DNA of 64,000 bases, taken from positions 62,001 through 126,000 of the forward strand of contig DASZJG010000060.1 of the NCBI GenBank assembly GCA_035948315.1. Reading direction: 5' to 3'. Source of the stretch: CAJCJE01 sp035948315 (GTDB lineage: Bacteria; Actinomycetota; Actinomycetes; Mycobacteriales; Pseudonocardiaceae). The position numbers and the translations under genes are program-made. The notes beneath the pieces were generated by a model. The model had not been told where the DNA came from, did not search any database, and saw nothing but the letters and a program-made list of their open reading frames with translations. Positions 44,870 through 54,611 of this stretch are shown here, one piece after another. Position 1 is the stretch's first letter. Every line of letters begins with the position of its first letter.

Positions 44870-47239
44870 TCATTCGGTGCGCAGCGCGGTCGCGGTACGC
44901 ATCCGGGTCGCCCAGATGGCCGGCGCGAGTGCGCCGGCGATGGCCAGGGCCGCGCCACCCAGCACCAACGGGATCAACACCGCCGGCTGGTAGACGGCCA
45001 GGTCGGCCTCGGGGACGGCGGTGCCGGCGGCCGCGCCCATGGCGGGCACCACCTGGTCGTGCAGGGCCATCCCGATCGGGGTGCCGACGGCGCCGGCGAG
45101 CAGGCCGAGGCCGGCGACCGAGGTGAGCACCATGACGATGGTCTGCCGCGGCGACATGCCCAGCGCCTGGTAGATCCCGAAGTCACGCACCCGTTCCCGG
45201 ATATCCAGTACGACGGTGTTCAGCACGCCGAATCCGGCGACCGCGACCAGCATGGCGGTGAGCAGCGTGGCCAGCCCGTCCATGGCCAGCGCCGTGGAGC
45301 TCAGCTTGCCGGAGTTGGCCTGGGCGGTGAGACCGTAGGGCGCCAGCGCGGTGTCCAGCGCGTCGAGGTAGCCGCCGGTGTCGGTGCCCGGCCGCAGGTC
45401 GATGTCGTACTCGACCGATTCGGGCAGCACGTAGGCGCCCAGGCCGGCCAGCGAACGGATATCGGTGAGGATGACCTCGTGCGTGGCGAACACCTCGCCG
45501 ACCAGCGTTATCCGGGCCGAATGCCCGTTGCTGGTCAGGGTGACGGTGTCCCCGAGGCGAGTGCCGGTGTCGGTCAGGAACGCGGCCGGGACCACGGCCT
45601 GCCCGGGGCGCTCGAACCACGATCCGGCGATCATCTGGTACGCGGCCCAGGAACTGTCGCCCTGATAGGCGATCACGTCGGTCTGGCCGGCCCGGCCGGC
45701 CACTCCCACCCGAGTCTGTCCAGTGGTGACGAAGCGCCGGGTGCCCGGCTGCGCGGCTATCACCCTGGCCAGGTCGGCGCTGGTAGCCGGTTGGGTGGTC
45801 GCGTTGCCACCGCCGGGAACCGGGGGTGCGGGCGGGCCGAACGCCTGCACCATCACCGCGCCGGGCGAGCGCCGGTTCAACCCGTCCTGGATGTTGTTGA
45901 GCGAGAGCACCAGGCCGAGCCCGAAGGTGACGCCGATGGTGCCCAGCAGCACGGCGGCCAGCATGATCGCCGACCGGGCGGGCCGGGCGAACGGGCCGGC
46001 CAGGCCGAGGCCCACCGGCCTGGGGAGCGGCAACGCGCCGAGCAGTCGCCGCACCCGTCGGCCCCGGCCGGCGCGGGGCGTCCGGCCGATTGTGACCGCC
46101 TCGACCGTGCGCAGCCGCCCGGCCCGCAGCGCCGGCCCGAGCGCGGCACCGGCGACCACCACCAGTGCCAGCACCGGCACCACCAGATCGATCCACGGCT
46201 GCACCACCGGTGTGCCGGTGCCGAACGCCGTGCCCACATCCCCCATGATCGGAATGGCCAGCACATTGCCCAGCACGGTGCCCAGCAGCGTGCCTACGCC
46301 GGCGGGCAGCAGGGCCTGGCCGAGGTAGGCGCGCACCACCTGGCCCGGGGTAAAGCCCACCGACTTCAGAATGCCGATCCGGCGGGTCGCCGAGCTCACC
46401 GCGCCGCCGACCACGATCCCGATGGTCAGCACCGACATCACCAATCCCAGCACGCCGAACGCGGTCACGAACGGCACGAAGGTGGCGGAATTCTGGACCG
46501 CGGCACGCTCGACCGTCAGATACGACGCGGCGGCGGTCAGCGCACCCGGCGGCACGGCCGCGTTGATCGCCGCGCGGTCGGTGTTCACCTCGGCCGCGGT
46601 GGCGGCGGCGCGGAACCGGTAGAGCATCTGCAATCCCGGCCGGGTACCCGGTCGGGTCAGCGCGGCGAGCGTGGCCGGCGACACCCAGGCGTCCGCGCTG
46701 CCGGTGATCGACGCGGCCAGACCGACCACGGTGAGCGTCGGATCGCCTGGCAGGTCCGGGAACGTCATGGTGTCGCCCACATTCAGCGGCGCGTTCTGGG
46801 CCGGCAGCACCACTTCGTCGTGGCCGCTCGCCCATCGGCCGGCTGTCAGCCGCAGATCGTCCACGGGTCCCTGGCTGCCCGCGCGGCCGACGAAGGTCAT
46901 GGGTGCCAGGCGATCCCCGGTCGGCAGGCCGGAGCTGGCGGAGCCGGTGTGCGGTTGCAAGGTCAGCAGCGGAAACGGTCCGGCGGCGTCGGTCACTCCC
47001 GGCAGGTGCGCGGTGGCGCCGACCTGGATGGTGGACACCGTCGTCGCGGCGAACTCGGCGGTGAGTTGCGCCCCGCGCTGATCGGCGAACGCCGTGGCGA
47101 ACGGTGCCGTGGCGGCGACCAGCAGGCCCGCGGCGAGCGTCGCCGCGGTGACCGCCATGGTCGTGGTCAGCGCCAGCACGAGGGTTTGCAGCCGGCGGCG
47201 GGACAGTCCGGCCCGGATCACCCGGCTCAACGCGCTCAT
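44870..47239 (-). CDS. FtsX-family ABC transporter permease
   Basis: 789 residues from ATG 47239, overlapping the ATPase stop by four bases (ATGA). The MacB-like plan is visible: an N-terminal helix LQTLVLALTTTMAVTAATLA, a large extracytoplasmic domain, a first FtsX module (AFGVLGLVMSVLTIGIVVGG), and a second after residue 390 (AIMLAAVLLGTIGVTFGLGL ... GFGVLNTVVLDIRERVRDFG, with the coupling motif YQALGMSPRQ). Such systems export peptides, drugs or lipids, or transmit force. Paired with the ATPase just upstream. Confidence 0.93.
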   Translation of the reverse strand: MSALSRVIRAGLSRRRLQTLVLALTTTMAVTAATLAAGLLVAATAPFATAFADQRGAQLTAEFAATTVSTIQVGATAHLPGVTDAAGPFPLLTLQPHTGSASSGLPTGDRLAPMTFVGRAGSQGPVDDLRLTAGRWASGHDEVVLPAQNAPLNVGDTMTFPDLPGDPTLTVVGLAASITGSADAWVSPATLAALTRPGTRPGLQMLYRFRAAATAAEVNTDRAAINAAVPPGALTAAASYLTVERAAVQNSATFVPFVTAFGVLGLVMSVLTIGIVVGGAVSSATRRIGILKSVGFTPGQVVRAYLGQALLPAGVGTLLGTVLGNVLAIPIMGDVGTAFGTGTPVVQPWIDLVVPVLALVVVAGAALGPALRAGRLRTVEAVTIGRTPRAGRGRRVRRLLGALPLPRPVGLGLAGPFARPARSAIMLAAVLLGTIGVTFGLGLVLSLNNIQDGLNRRSPGAVMVQAFGPPAPPVPGGGNATTQPATSADLARVIAAQPGTRRFVTTGQTRVGVAGRAGQTDVIAYQGDSSWAAYQMIAGSWFERPGQAVVPAAFLTDTGTRLGDTVTLTSNGHSARITLVGEVFATHEVILTDIRSLAGLGAYVLPESVEYDIDLRPGTDTGGYLDALDTALAPYGLTAQANSGKLSSTALAMDGLATLLTAMLVAVAGFGVLNTVVLDIRERVRDFGIYQALGMSPRQTIVMVLTSVAGLGLLAGAVGTPIGMALHDQVVPAMGAAAGTAVPEADLAVYQPAVLIPLVLGGAALAIAGALAPAIWATRMRTATALRTE

Positions 47240-47925
47240 CGGGACACCATCGTGGTGTCCCGGGCGATCCGGCCGTCGACGAGTTCGATCGTCCGTGTCG
47301 CGCACGCGGCGGCGAACGCCGTGTCATGGGTGACCAGCACGATCGTCTGCCCGGCCCGGTTGAGCTCGGTGAGCAGGTTGCGCACGTCCGCCGCCGAGGC
47401 GCTGTCCAGCGCACCGGTGGGTTCGTCGGCCAGCAACAGGGCGGGCCGGTTCATCAACGCCCTGGCCACCGCGACCCGCTGGCGTTCACCACCGGACAAG
47501 CGCCCCGGAAAGGCGGCGGTGAGTCGGCCGATGCCCAACTGGGCCAACAGTTCCCCGGCGCGGGTCCGGGCCGGGGCGGGTGCCAGCCCGGCAAGTTGGG
47601 CGGGCAGCAGCACGTTGTCCAGCACGGTGAGGTCATCGAGCAGGTTGAAGAACTGGAACACCATGCCCACCGTGCGCCGTCGGTACTTGGCCAGGCCGGT
47701 CTCGGTCAGCGTGTCGATACGCGTCCCGTCGACCGCGACCCGGCCCTCGGTCGGCTTGTCCAGTCCCGCGATCAGGTTCAGCAGCGTTGACTTTCCGCTG
47801 CCCGATCGGCCCAGCACGGCTACCGACTCGCCTGCGGCGACGCTCAGACTCAGCCCGGCCAGCGCGGGCCGGGCGGCCTCGTAGCGCTTGCTCACCTCGT
47901 GGATCTGGATGATCGGAACCGTCAT
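47236..47925 (-). CDS. ABC transporter ATP-binding protein (LolD/MacB type)
   Basis: 229 residues. Walker A GRSGSGKSTLL (39-49), signature LSGGERQRVAVARAL, Walker B LLLADEPTGALDSA and switch His in VLVTHDTAF. The size and motifs match the LolD/MacB/SalX group that works with FtsX-like permeases. It starts about 190 bases from the divergent two-component system, which could regulate it. Confidence 0.95.
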   Translation of the reverse strand: MTVPIIQIHEVSKRYEAARPALAGLSLSVAAGESVAVLGRSGSGKSTLLNLIAGLDKPTEGRVAVDGTRIDTLTETGLAKYRRRTVGMVFQFFNLLDDLTVLDNVLLPAQLAGLAPAPARTRAGELLAQLGIGRLTAAFPGRLSGGERQRVAVARALMNRPALLLADEPTGALDSASAADVRNLLTELNRAGQTIVLVTHDTAFAAACATRTIELVDGRIARDTTMVSR

Positions 47926-48119
47926 GCGCCCTCCCGGAATTCGTGATGGGCGAGACGCTAGGTAGTGGACTCCGTTCGGCGCGTCCGGCGCGGTGATGAT
48001 CTTTGCTCCGCCGCGCGAAGGAGTTCCCGTATGTCATCCGCACGGAGGACCCGTCAGGAGGACCAGATCGGGCCTACCGGGTGGATGTGCACTGATCGCC
48101 CGGTTGTCAGACTGGGCCG

Positions 48120-49394
48120 GTGAACCAGATCGTGATCATGGGCCGCTGGCAGGATGTCCTGGCCGCGCTGCGCCCGCTGCCCGCCCGGCGACCGCGGCTG
48201 TCCGGCTGGGCCTGGACGGCGGACGCGCTGCTGGCCGTCGCGTTGACCGGGGGTGCGGTTTACGACGCGCTGACCGTGAGCGAACGGGAACCCTCCACGA
48301 CCGGCCTGCCGTCCGTGTCCGGTGTGCCGTCGGCGCCGCTGGCCCCGGTCCTGCAGCACATCGCGCCCGCCCAGTGGTGGCAGGTCCTGCTGGTCGCGCT
48401 GAGCGTGCTGCCGCTGTTCGCCCGGCGGCGGTTCCCGATGGCGGCGTTCTGGGTGGTGGTCGGTGCGGGTGCGCTGAACCAGCTCACCCCCGCTCTGTCC
48501 CCCACGTTCACGCTGGCCGCGTGCGTGATCGCCGCGTGCTCGGCCGTTCTGTACAGCCCCTATCAGGTGTTGGCGACCGCGAGCGCGCTGGTCGGTACCG
48601 GCCTGATCATCGGCGAGCACACCGACACCGGCCAGACCATCGGGCCCGGCAGCGTCATCCTGCTGCTGGTGGTGGCGGCCGGGTTCGTCCTGCCCACCTG
48701 GCGCAGGCGGGTCCACACCATCGCGGCCGAACAGCGCGCCGCCACCCAGGACGCGCTGGAACAGGAACGATCCCGGATCGCGCGGGAGCTGCACGATGTC
48801 GTCACCCACAACGTCAGCATGATGATCGTGCAGGCGGGCGCGGCCCGCAGCGCGATGGCGGTGACACCGGAGCGGGCCGGTCTGGCGCTGCGCAACGTCG
48901 AATCGGTCGGCAGGGCCGCGATGACCGAACTACGGCACATCATGGGCCTGCTCACCGTGAACACCGACAACCCCGACCAGGTGGCCGCCGACGAACTGCT
49001 GCCGCCGCCGGGCATCGCCCAACTCGACCCACTCGTCGACCGGGTCCGCGACACGGGAACCACGGTGACGCTGTCGGTGTCGCTCCCGTCGCATCCTCTG
49101 CCGTCCGGCGTCGACCTGGCCGCGTATCGGGTGGTGCAGGAGGCGCTGACCAACGTCGGCAAGCACGCGGCCGGCGCGGCTGTCACGATCAACATCGACC
49201 ACACCCCCGGTGAGCTGCGGGTGGAGATCGTCGACACGGGTGGGATCGCCACCAGCGCCGCGCATTCCGGTAGCGGCCGGGGACTGATCGGTATGCGGGA
49301 ACGGCTCGCCGTCTACGGCGGTAGCCTGCACGCCGGGGACCTCCCCACCGCCGGGTACCGGGTGTACGCGGTGATTCCGCTGGAGCTGCCGTGA
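48120..49394 (+). CDS. NarL-type sensor histidine kinase
   Basis: 424 residues starting with GTG 48120. The N-terminal half has several membrane segments (WTADALLAVALTGGAVYDAL, WWQVLLVALSVLPLFA, FTLAACVIAACSAVLYSPYQ, GSVILLLVVAAGFVLPTW). The HisKA_3 motif is RIARELHDVVTHNVSMMIVQ with H225, and the catalytic ATPase motifs are N345 in EALTNVGKHA, DTGG and GRGLIGMRERL. It overlaps the response regulator by four bases (GTGA) and lies beside the ABC exporter operon, which it probably controls, a layout known from peptide- or cell-envelope-stress modules. Confidence 0.93.
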   Translation: MNQIVIMGRWQDVLAALRPLPARRPRLSGWAWTADALLAVALTGGAVYDALTVSEREPSTTGLPSVSGVPSAPLAPVLQHIAPAQWWQVLLVALSVLPLFARRRFPMAAFWVVVGAGALNQLTPALSPTFTLAACVIAACSAVLYSPYQVLATASALVGTGLIIGEHTDTGQTIGPGSVILLLVVAAGFVLPTWRRRVHTIAAEQRAATQDALEQERSRIARELHDVVTHNVSMMIVQAGAARSAMAVTPERAGLALRNVESVGRAAMTELRHIMGLLTVNTDNPDQVAADELLPPPGIAQLDPLVDRVRDTGTTVTLSVSLPSHPLPSGVDLAAYRVVQEALTNVGKHAAGAAVTINIDHTPGELRVEIVDTGGIATSAAHSGSGRGLIGMRERLAVYGGSLHAGDLPTAGYRVYAVIPLELP

Positions 49395-50074
49395 CCGACT
49401 CGCTGCGCGTGGTGATCGCCGACGACCAGGACCTGGTCCGGACCGGATTCGCGATGATCCTGGCCGCGCACGGCGTCGAGGTGGTCGGCGAGGTCGCCGA
49501 CGGCGCGCAGGCAGTGGACGCGGTCCGCCGGGTCGAACCGGACGTGGTACTGATGGACATCCGGATGCCGAAGATCGACGGGTTGGAGGCGACCCGCCGC
49601 ATCCTGGCCAACGCCCCGAGTCCACCCCGGATCATCATCCTGACCACCTACGACCTCGACCGCTACGTTTATGCGGCGCTCAACGCGGGGGCCAGCGGAT
49701 TCCTGCTCAAGGACGTGTCCCCGGAGCATCTGGTCGCGGCGGTGAAGTTGGTGCGCTCGGGCGACGCGCTGCTTGCCCCGGCGATCACCCGCCGGCTGAT
49801 CGAACGCTTCGCCCCACACGATGGACACCTCGCCGGCCCGCGCCGGGAGCTGTCCGGACTCACCCCTCGGGAACTGGATGTGTTCCGGCTGCTGGCCAGG
49901 GGGCTCAGCAACGCCGAACTCGCTGCCGCGCTGCATCTCGGCGAGACGACCGTGAAGACCCACGTGGCTCGCATTCTGGCCAAGCTCAACCTGCGAGACC
50001 GCGCCCAGGCCATCATCACCGCCTATGAGACCGGCCTGGTCACGCCGGGGACCCACACTCCCGACCCGCAGTGA
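49391..50074 (+). CDS. NarL/LuxR-family response regulator
   Basis: 227 residues starting with GTG 49391. Receiver with D11, D12 and phosphoacceptor D56 in VVLMDIRMPKIDGLE, KD in GFLLKDVSPE, and a LuxR helix-turn-helix LTPRELDVFRLLARGLSNAE followed by TTVKTHVARILAKLNL. Partner of the sensor kinase whose stop it overlaps. Probable target: the divergent ABC exporter. Confidence 0.95.
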   Translation: MTDSLRVVIADDQDLVRTGFAMILAAHGVEVVGEVADGAQAVDAVRRVEPDVVLMDIRMPKIDGLEATRRILANAPSPPRIIILTTYDLDRYVYAALNAGASGFLLKDVSPEHLVAAVKLVRSGDALLAPAITRRLIERFAPHDGHLAGPRRELSGLTPRELDVFRLLARGLSNAELAAALHLGETTVKTHVARILAKLNLRDRAQAIITAYETGLVTPGTHTPDPQ

Positions 50075-50228
50075 CCGGTGAACGCCCAGTCGGCGTCCTC
50101 GCGTCGAGTGCGGACGCTCGCGGTAGCTGTCGGGGCAAGAAGCATCCCCCGAGCGGCGCACCGCCGCTCCCGGTCTCCCGAGCTAACCTGTTTGTGGAGA
50201 CCTTCGCCGAGGCCGAGGGGATGCGACG

Positions 50229-50501
50229 ATGGCCGGTTTGGTCGTGCTGTTTCTGATCGTGTGGTTCGTTGTGTTGATCGTCAAGAATCGCGGCAACGCA
50301 GGTAAATCCCGACCGCGCGGAAGGGAACACTCCGGCTCGAACGGGCGGCAGTACGGCCCCACGAGCGACGCCGGAGCGAGCCAGGGCGACGACTCGTATT
50401 ACAGCAGCTGGTACTACCACGACGGGCACGACACCAGCAGCGGGCACGACACCAGCCACCACGACAGCGGCGGGTACTACGACGGCGGGCACCACCACTG
50501 A
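50229..50501 (+). CDS. Small membrane protein with His/Gly/Ser/Tyr-rich tail
   Basis: 90 residues. One N-terminal membrane helix (MAGLVVLFLIVWFVVLIV) is followed by a basic hinge and a low-complexity tail such as YYHDGHDTSSGHDTSHHDSG and YYDGGHHH. The His-rich tail could bind metals; this is inference. The start ATG has a weak GGGG upstream. No known family. Confidence 0.65.
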   Translation: MAGLVVLFLIVWFVVLIVKNRGNAGKSRPRGREHSGSNGRQYGPTSDAGASQGDDSYYSSWYYHDGHDTSSGHDTSHHDSGGYYDGGHHH

Positions 50502-50558
50502 GACGATGGCCCGGCCTTGACCGGACCGAATCCTCCTGACACCGCAACGGCTTGGGGC

Positions 50559-51524
50559 TCAGTTGTCGGTGCTGAGTTCTTCTGGGAGCAGAACAACCTT
50601 GCCGTGGGGATGACCGGACATGCTCAGCGCGACGGCCTTCCGCCATTCACCGAGCGGGTAGGTATGAGCGATCGGGATGCGGAATGCGCCGTTGGCCGCA
50701 AGTGCGGCGTATTCCGGCAGAAACGTCGCGACCGGCGCGAGGGGGCCACGGTGGTCGAGGTTGACGCGCGCACCGTGCTGCCGTGCCTCGTCGTGGTTGC
50801 TGATGGTCATGACCCGGTGCGGTTCCCCGGCGATGGCGATGAGTTCGGGGATCGATCCGGCGTTCGGCGGCGCGGCGTCCAACACCAGATCGACCGGCCC
50901 CTTGGCGAGGTCGCGGACCCGCTCGGCCAGTCCCTCGCCGTAGGGCGTGACGAGGGCGCCGAGCGCCGTCAGTTCGGCGGCGAAGACGGAACCGGCGGCG
51001 GCGATGACCCTGGCACCGCGGCGAAGCGCGATCTGCACGGCCGCGAATCCGACCATCGCGCCCGCGCCGTTGACGAGCAGGGTGGTCCCGGAGCCGACTC
51101 CCATAGCATCAAGCGTCCATCGCGCGGTCTGGACGACCATCGGCAGTACAGCCGCTTCGACGGGGTCAAGGCCGTCGGGCACGCGATACCAGCTGCTCAG
51201 GATCGCGGCATCGGCCACGCCCGCGCTCGGCTGGCCGACGAAGTCCGCCGATCCGAAGACGAGGTCTCCGGCCGCGACACCTTCGACATCCTCGCCGACC
51301 GCGTCAACCCGCCCGGCGGCGTCACAGCCGATACCGCGGGGAAGGCTGCCCGGCATGAATCCGCGACAGAGTTCCCAGTCGGCCGGGTTCAGCCCGGCCG
51401 CGATCACCTGTACCCGGACGCGCCCGGCCGGCGGATCGGCGACCTCGATGCGCTCCTCGCGTAATACATCCGCGGGTTCGCCGTATTCGCGGAAGCGGAC
51501 TGCTCTCGATGGAACGGGGCTCAT
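50559..51524 (-). CDS. Quinone oxidoreductase-like MDR dehydrogenase
   Basis: 321 residues. GroES-like N-terminus (VIAAGLNPADWELCRG and GCDAAGRVDAVG) and the NADPH-binding motif VNGAGAMVGFAAVQIALRRG (the usual GASGGVG site is here GAGAMVG). Catalytic zinc residues are absent, as in quinone oxidoreductases. It is divergent from the TetR gene and probably its target. Substrate unknown. Confidence 0.9.
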   Translation of the reverse strand: MSPVPSRAVRFREYGEPADVLREERIEVADPPAGRVRVQVIAAGLNPADWELCRGFMPGSLPRGIGCDAAGRVDAVGEDVEGVAAGDLVFGSADFVGQPSAGVADAAILSSWYRVPDGLDPVEAAVLPMVVQTARWTLDAMGVGSGTTLLVNGAGAMVGFAAVQIALRRGARVIAAAGSVFAAELTALGALVTPYGEGLAERVRDLAKGPVDLVLDAAPPNAGSIPELIAIAGEPHRVMTISNHDEARQHGARVNLDHRGPLAPVATFLPEYAALAANGAFRIPIAHTYPLGEWRKAVALSMSGHPHGKVVLLPEELSTDN

Positions 51525-51550
51525 CTGGTCTCCTCAGTTCGGCGCGTAGC

Positions 51551-51587
51551 GACAGTCACTGACACTACGCTTGTGACAGTCACTGAC
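51551..51587. promoter_or_regulatory. Twin TetR operator repeats
   Basis: GACAGTCACTGAC occurs at 51551-51563 and 51575-51587; each contains the odd palindrome CAGT-C-ACTG. They lie between the two divergent starts, 24 bases apart, a typical arrangement for two repressor dimers. Confidence 0.7.
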
Positions 51588-51605
51588 GCAACCTAGAATC
51601 CGACG

Positions 51606-52169
51606 ATGCCGAGAGACGGAGCACAGGCACGCGCTCGACTGCGCGAAGCAGCGCTGGAGCTCTACCGCGAGCGCGGCTACGAGGAGACCACCGCCGCGCA
51701 GATCGCCGCACGAGCCGGGGTGACCGAACGCACCTATTTTCGCCACTTCGCTGACAAGCGCGAAGTTCTCTTCGACGGCGAGGCCGAACTGCGCGCGATC
51801 CTTGTCGATGCCATCGCCACGGCGCCGGACGGCTTGGCGCCACTCCCCACTCTCGTCCGGGCTTTCGTCGCCGCGGTCCCACTGTTCGTCGTCAACCGTC
51901 CGGTCGCCGAGCGGCGAGCCGAGATCATCGCCGTGACCCCGGCGCTCCAAGAACGCGCATACGCCAAAACCGCCGCTCTCACCGACGCCCTCGCGAACGC
52001 GCTCACCGAGCGCGGCATCGCGCCGCCGACAGCGCGACTCGCCGCGCAGGTGGGGATGGCGGCCTTTGAGCGCGCCAGTCGCGGCTGGGGCGGCGACCCC
52101 ACCGTCGACCTTGCCGCCGCAATCGCTCAGGCAGCCGACGAGGTGTTGAAGCTCGGCGAGAGCCAGTAG
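51606..52169 (+). CDS. TetR-family regulator
   Basis: 187 residues. The helix-turn-helix reads YEETTAAQIAARAGVTERTY followed by FRHFADKREVLFDGE. The C-terminus is short, as in the AcrR-like group. It is divergent from the oxidoreductase with the twin repeats between, so local autoregulated repression is likely. Confidence 0.92.
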   Translation: MPRDGAQARARLREAALELYRERGYEETTAAQIAARAGVTERTYFRHFADKREVLFDGEAELRAILVDAIATAPDGLAPLPTLVRAFVAAVPLFVVNRPVAERRAEIIAVTPALQERAYAKTAALTDALANALTERGIAPPTARLAAQVGMAAFERASRGWGGDPTVDLAAAIAQAADEVLKLGESQ

Positions 52170-52264
52170 GGCTCGACGGAACTCGGCTTCAGGTGTCGTT
52201 CAGTCGCCTCCGGCAACGTCGATAGCGCAATGGCGCGGCGGGCATCAACACGAGGAGGTCTTCG

Positions 52265-52711
52265 ATGCGGATCAATCGCCATCTGGGTCGGGTGGGCGGC
52301 GCGATGCTGGGACTGGCGGCGATCGGTCTGGTGCTCACCGGCTGCGGTTCGTCCTCGGCCAGTCCGGCACCCACTACCGCGCCGGCCACAACGACTACGC
52401 CAACCGTCACCAAACACGCGCATGCGGGGATCTCCGGGAACATCACCGCGGAGAACAGCACCAACTGGACCGTGCAGGCTCAATCGGGCAAGCAGTACAC
52501 CGTGATCGTCGGTCCCAACACCCAGTTCGGCACCAAGAAGACCCCGGCGACGCGCCAGCAGTTCACCGTTGGCGAGAAGGTGCGGGTGGCCGGTGCCGTA
52601 CAGGGCCGCACGGTCACCGCGACCAGGATCGAGGCTCCCGCGACCGCCAGCGCGCCGTCGACGAGCACCCCGCCGACGACGACCGCCTCGCCCACGGCGA
52701 CCACCGCGTGA
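52265..52711 (+). CDS. Secreted lipoprotein with DUF5666-like domain
   Basis: 148 residues. Signal sequence with lipobox: GLAAIGLVLTGC, the Cys being the lipidation site. After a Thr/Pro/Ala-rich linker a small beta-rich domain follows (AGISGNITAENSTNWTVQAQ and QFTVGEKVRVAGAVQGRTVT), resembling DUF5666/OB-like repeats, and the tail is again Thr/Ser/Pro rich. AGGAGG is near the start. It should sit on the outer face of the membrane; function unknown. Confidence 0.85.
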   Translation: MRINRHLGRVGGAMLGLAAIGLVLTGCGSSSASPAPTTAPATTTTPTVTKHAHAGISGNITAENSTNWTVQAQSGKQYTVIVGPNTQFGTKKTPATRQQFTVGEKVRVAGAVQGRTVTATRIEAPATASAPSTSTPPTTTASPTATTA

Positions 52712-52780
52712 ACCACCGCGTGAACCACCGCGTCGGTTATCGCACGTACCTGAGGCCGGGCGGCAGGTACGGTGACGAAC

Positions 52781-53132
52781 ATGAGGGCTCTGCTCACCTC
52801 GGCCGGGATCAAGAACAGCAGCATCAACGACGCGCTGGCCGACCTGCTGGGCAAACCGGTCGCCGAGTCCACCGCCCTGTTCATCCCCACCGCGGTCTAC
52901 CCCTTCCCGGGCGGGCCTGGCATGGCGTACCGAGCGATCTGCGGCAAAGGGCCCGCACCTGGAGCATCCGGACCACCCCGACGCTTCCTTGGCCAACGCG
53001 GAGAAATGGGCGGCCCGGATTCCCGCACCGACGTATGCGATCGACGACGAGACCGCCATCAAGGTTCTCGACGGTGCCGCCCAGGTCGTCTCCGAAGGGC
53101 AGTGGAAACTGTTCCAGCCCTCTGACGGGTAA
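52781..53132 (+). pseudogene. Peptidase E (S51), internally deleted and frameshifted
   Basis: The start, MRALLTSAGIKNSSINDALA, DLLGKP and TALFIPTAVYPFPGGPGMAY match dipeptidase E. After about 52930 the frame changes and the end reads ANAEKWAARIPAPTYAIDDE, TAIKVLDGAAQVVSEGQWKL, with a stop at 53132. About half of the usual 230 residues, including the nucleophile Ser segment, are gone. It is inactive. Confidence 0.8.
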
Positions 53133-53146
53133 CGGGAGGAGGCCGC

Positions 53147-54576
53147 ATGGCCGGCAACGCTGCGAGCGGGGGCGAGGCCGCTACCGTGACCGTCGATCTC
53201 TCGACGGACTGGGGTGTCTGGGAAGGCTGGGCGTCTCGTTGGCCTGGTGGGCCAACGTGTTCGGGGACCGGGACGATCTCGCGGACCTCGTGTTCACCGA
53301 CCGGTTCGTCCCCCTGCTCGGCCACGACCTGCCCGGTCTGGGCATGACCATCGCGAGGTACAACCTCGGGGCGAGCACCCGGACGCCCGCTGAGGGCCAC
53401 AGGATGGTGGCGTCGGAGCACATTCCCCGGTTCAAACAGATCGAGGGTTACTGGCTCGACGGCCGCAGCGACGAGCCGGCGTCGTCCAGTTGGGACTGGT
53501 CGGCCGATCCACGGCAGCGCGCGATGCTGGGAAAGGCCCGGGACCGTGGCGCGGACCGCCTCGAACTGTTTTCCAATTCGCCGATCTGGTGGCAGTGCCG
53601 CAATCACAACCCCTCCGGCGGCCCGTTCGGCATGCCGAACCTGCCACACGAGAACTTCCAACGCCATGCCCGCTATCTGGCCACCGTCGCCCGGTATGCG
53701 CGGGAGCACTGGGGTATCGCGTTCACCAGCGTGGAGCCGTTCAACGAACCGTCCACGATCGGCGACTGGCGCGCGGAGGGCACGCAGGAGGGATGCGTCA
53801 TCCTCGTCAAGAGTCAGGAGCCGATCATCGGGCACCTCCGCGAGGAACTGGACCTGCGCGGGCTTGGCGACGTCGACGTGGTGGCCTCCGACGAGACCCA
53901 TGTGGACATCGGTGAACTCACCTGGCGGCTGATGTCCAAGGAAACCAGGCACCTGCTCGGCCGGGTCAACGTGCACGGCTACCAGTACGCCGAGGGCGTG
54001 CGCGAGCTGCTGTACCGCTCGGTCCGTGACGAGGGCAAGTCGATCTGGATGTCCGAGTACGGCGACGGCGACCCCACCGGTCTGGAGATGACGCGGAACT
54101 TCCTGCGCGACATGGCCAGGCTGCACCCGGTGGCCTGGAGCTACTGGCAGGTGATCGACGAGACACCCGGCTGGGGATTCCTGCTCGGCGACCTGAAAGC
54201 GGGCACGCTGAGCGCGGTCAACACGAAACACTGGGTGTTCGCCCAACTGTCCCGCCACATTCGCCCCGGCATGCTGATCCTCGGGACGGACGCCGAGCAC
54301 ACCGTTGCCGCGTACGACCAGGCACGCCGGCGACTCGTCCTGGTCACGGCGAGCCGCGAGGAGGAGTTGCGGGTGACTTACGACCTGTCCCGGTTCGGCT
54401 CCGTTGGTGGCGGGCCGGAAGGTGCCGTGCGGCGGTGGCTGACCACCACCGACGAGGGCGGCGAACGCTATGCGGCCCACCACGACGACACCAGACTGTC
54501 CGGCCCGGCCGAGTTCACGGCGTCGGTGCCAGCACGCAGCATCCAGACCTACGAAATCGACAGCGTGATCATCTGA
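53147..54576 (+). pseudogene. GH30 endo-beta-1,6-galactanase, frameshifted near its start
   Basis: The N-terminal frame MAGNAASGGEAATVTVDLST, DWGVWEGW is followed by the main frame VSLAWWANVFGDRDDLADLV, which would be read through if the G-run at 53229-53231 had one more G. The rest is a complete (beta/alpha)8 GH30 domain with acid/base Glu in VEPFNEPST and the nucleophile Glu in IWMSEYGDGD, and a beta-sandwich end. It has no signal peptide, unlike most galactanases that cleave arabinogalactan side chains. The mutation may be real or an assembly artefact; otherwise the gene is whole. Confidence 0.85.
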
Positions 54577-54611
54577 CCGGTCGAGCCGAGGCCGTTCTCT
54601 ACCGGCTGCGT

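Noticed and set aside
44858..47884. A frame of over 1,000 residues opposite the ABC exporter
   Set aside because: Its composition is that of antisense to the FtsX permease and ATPase, which have clear motifs on the other strand.
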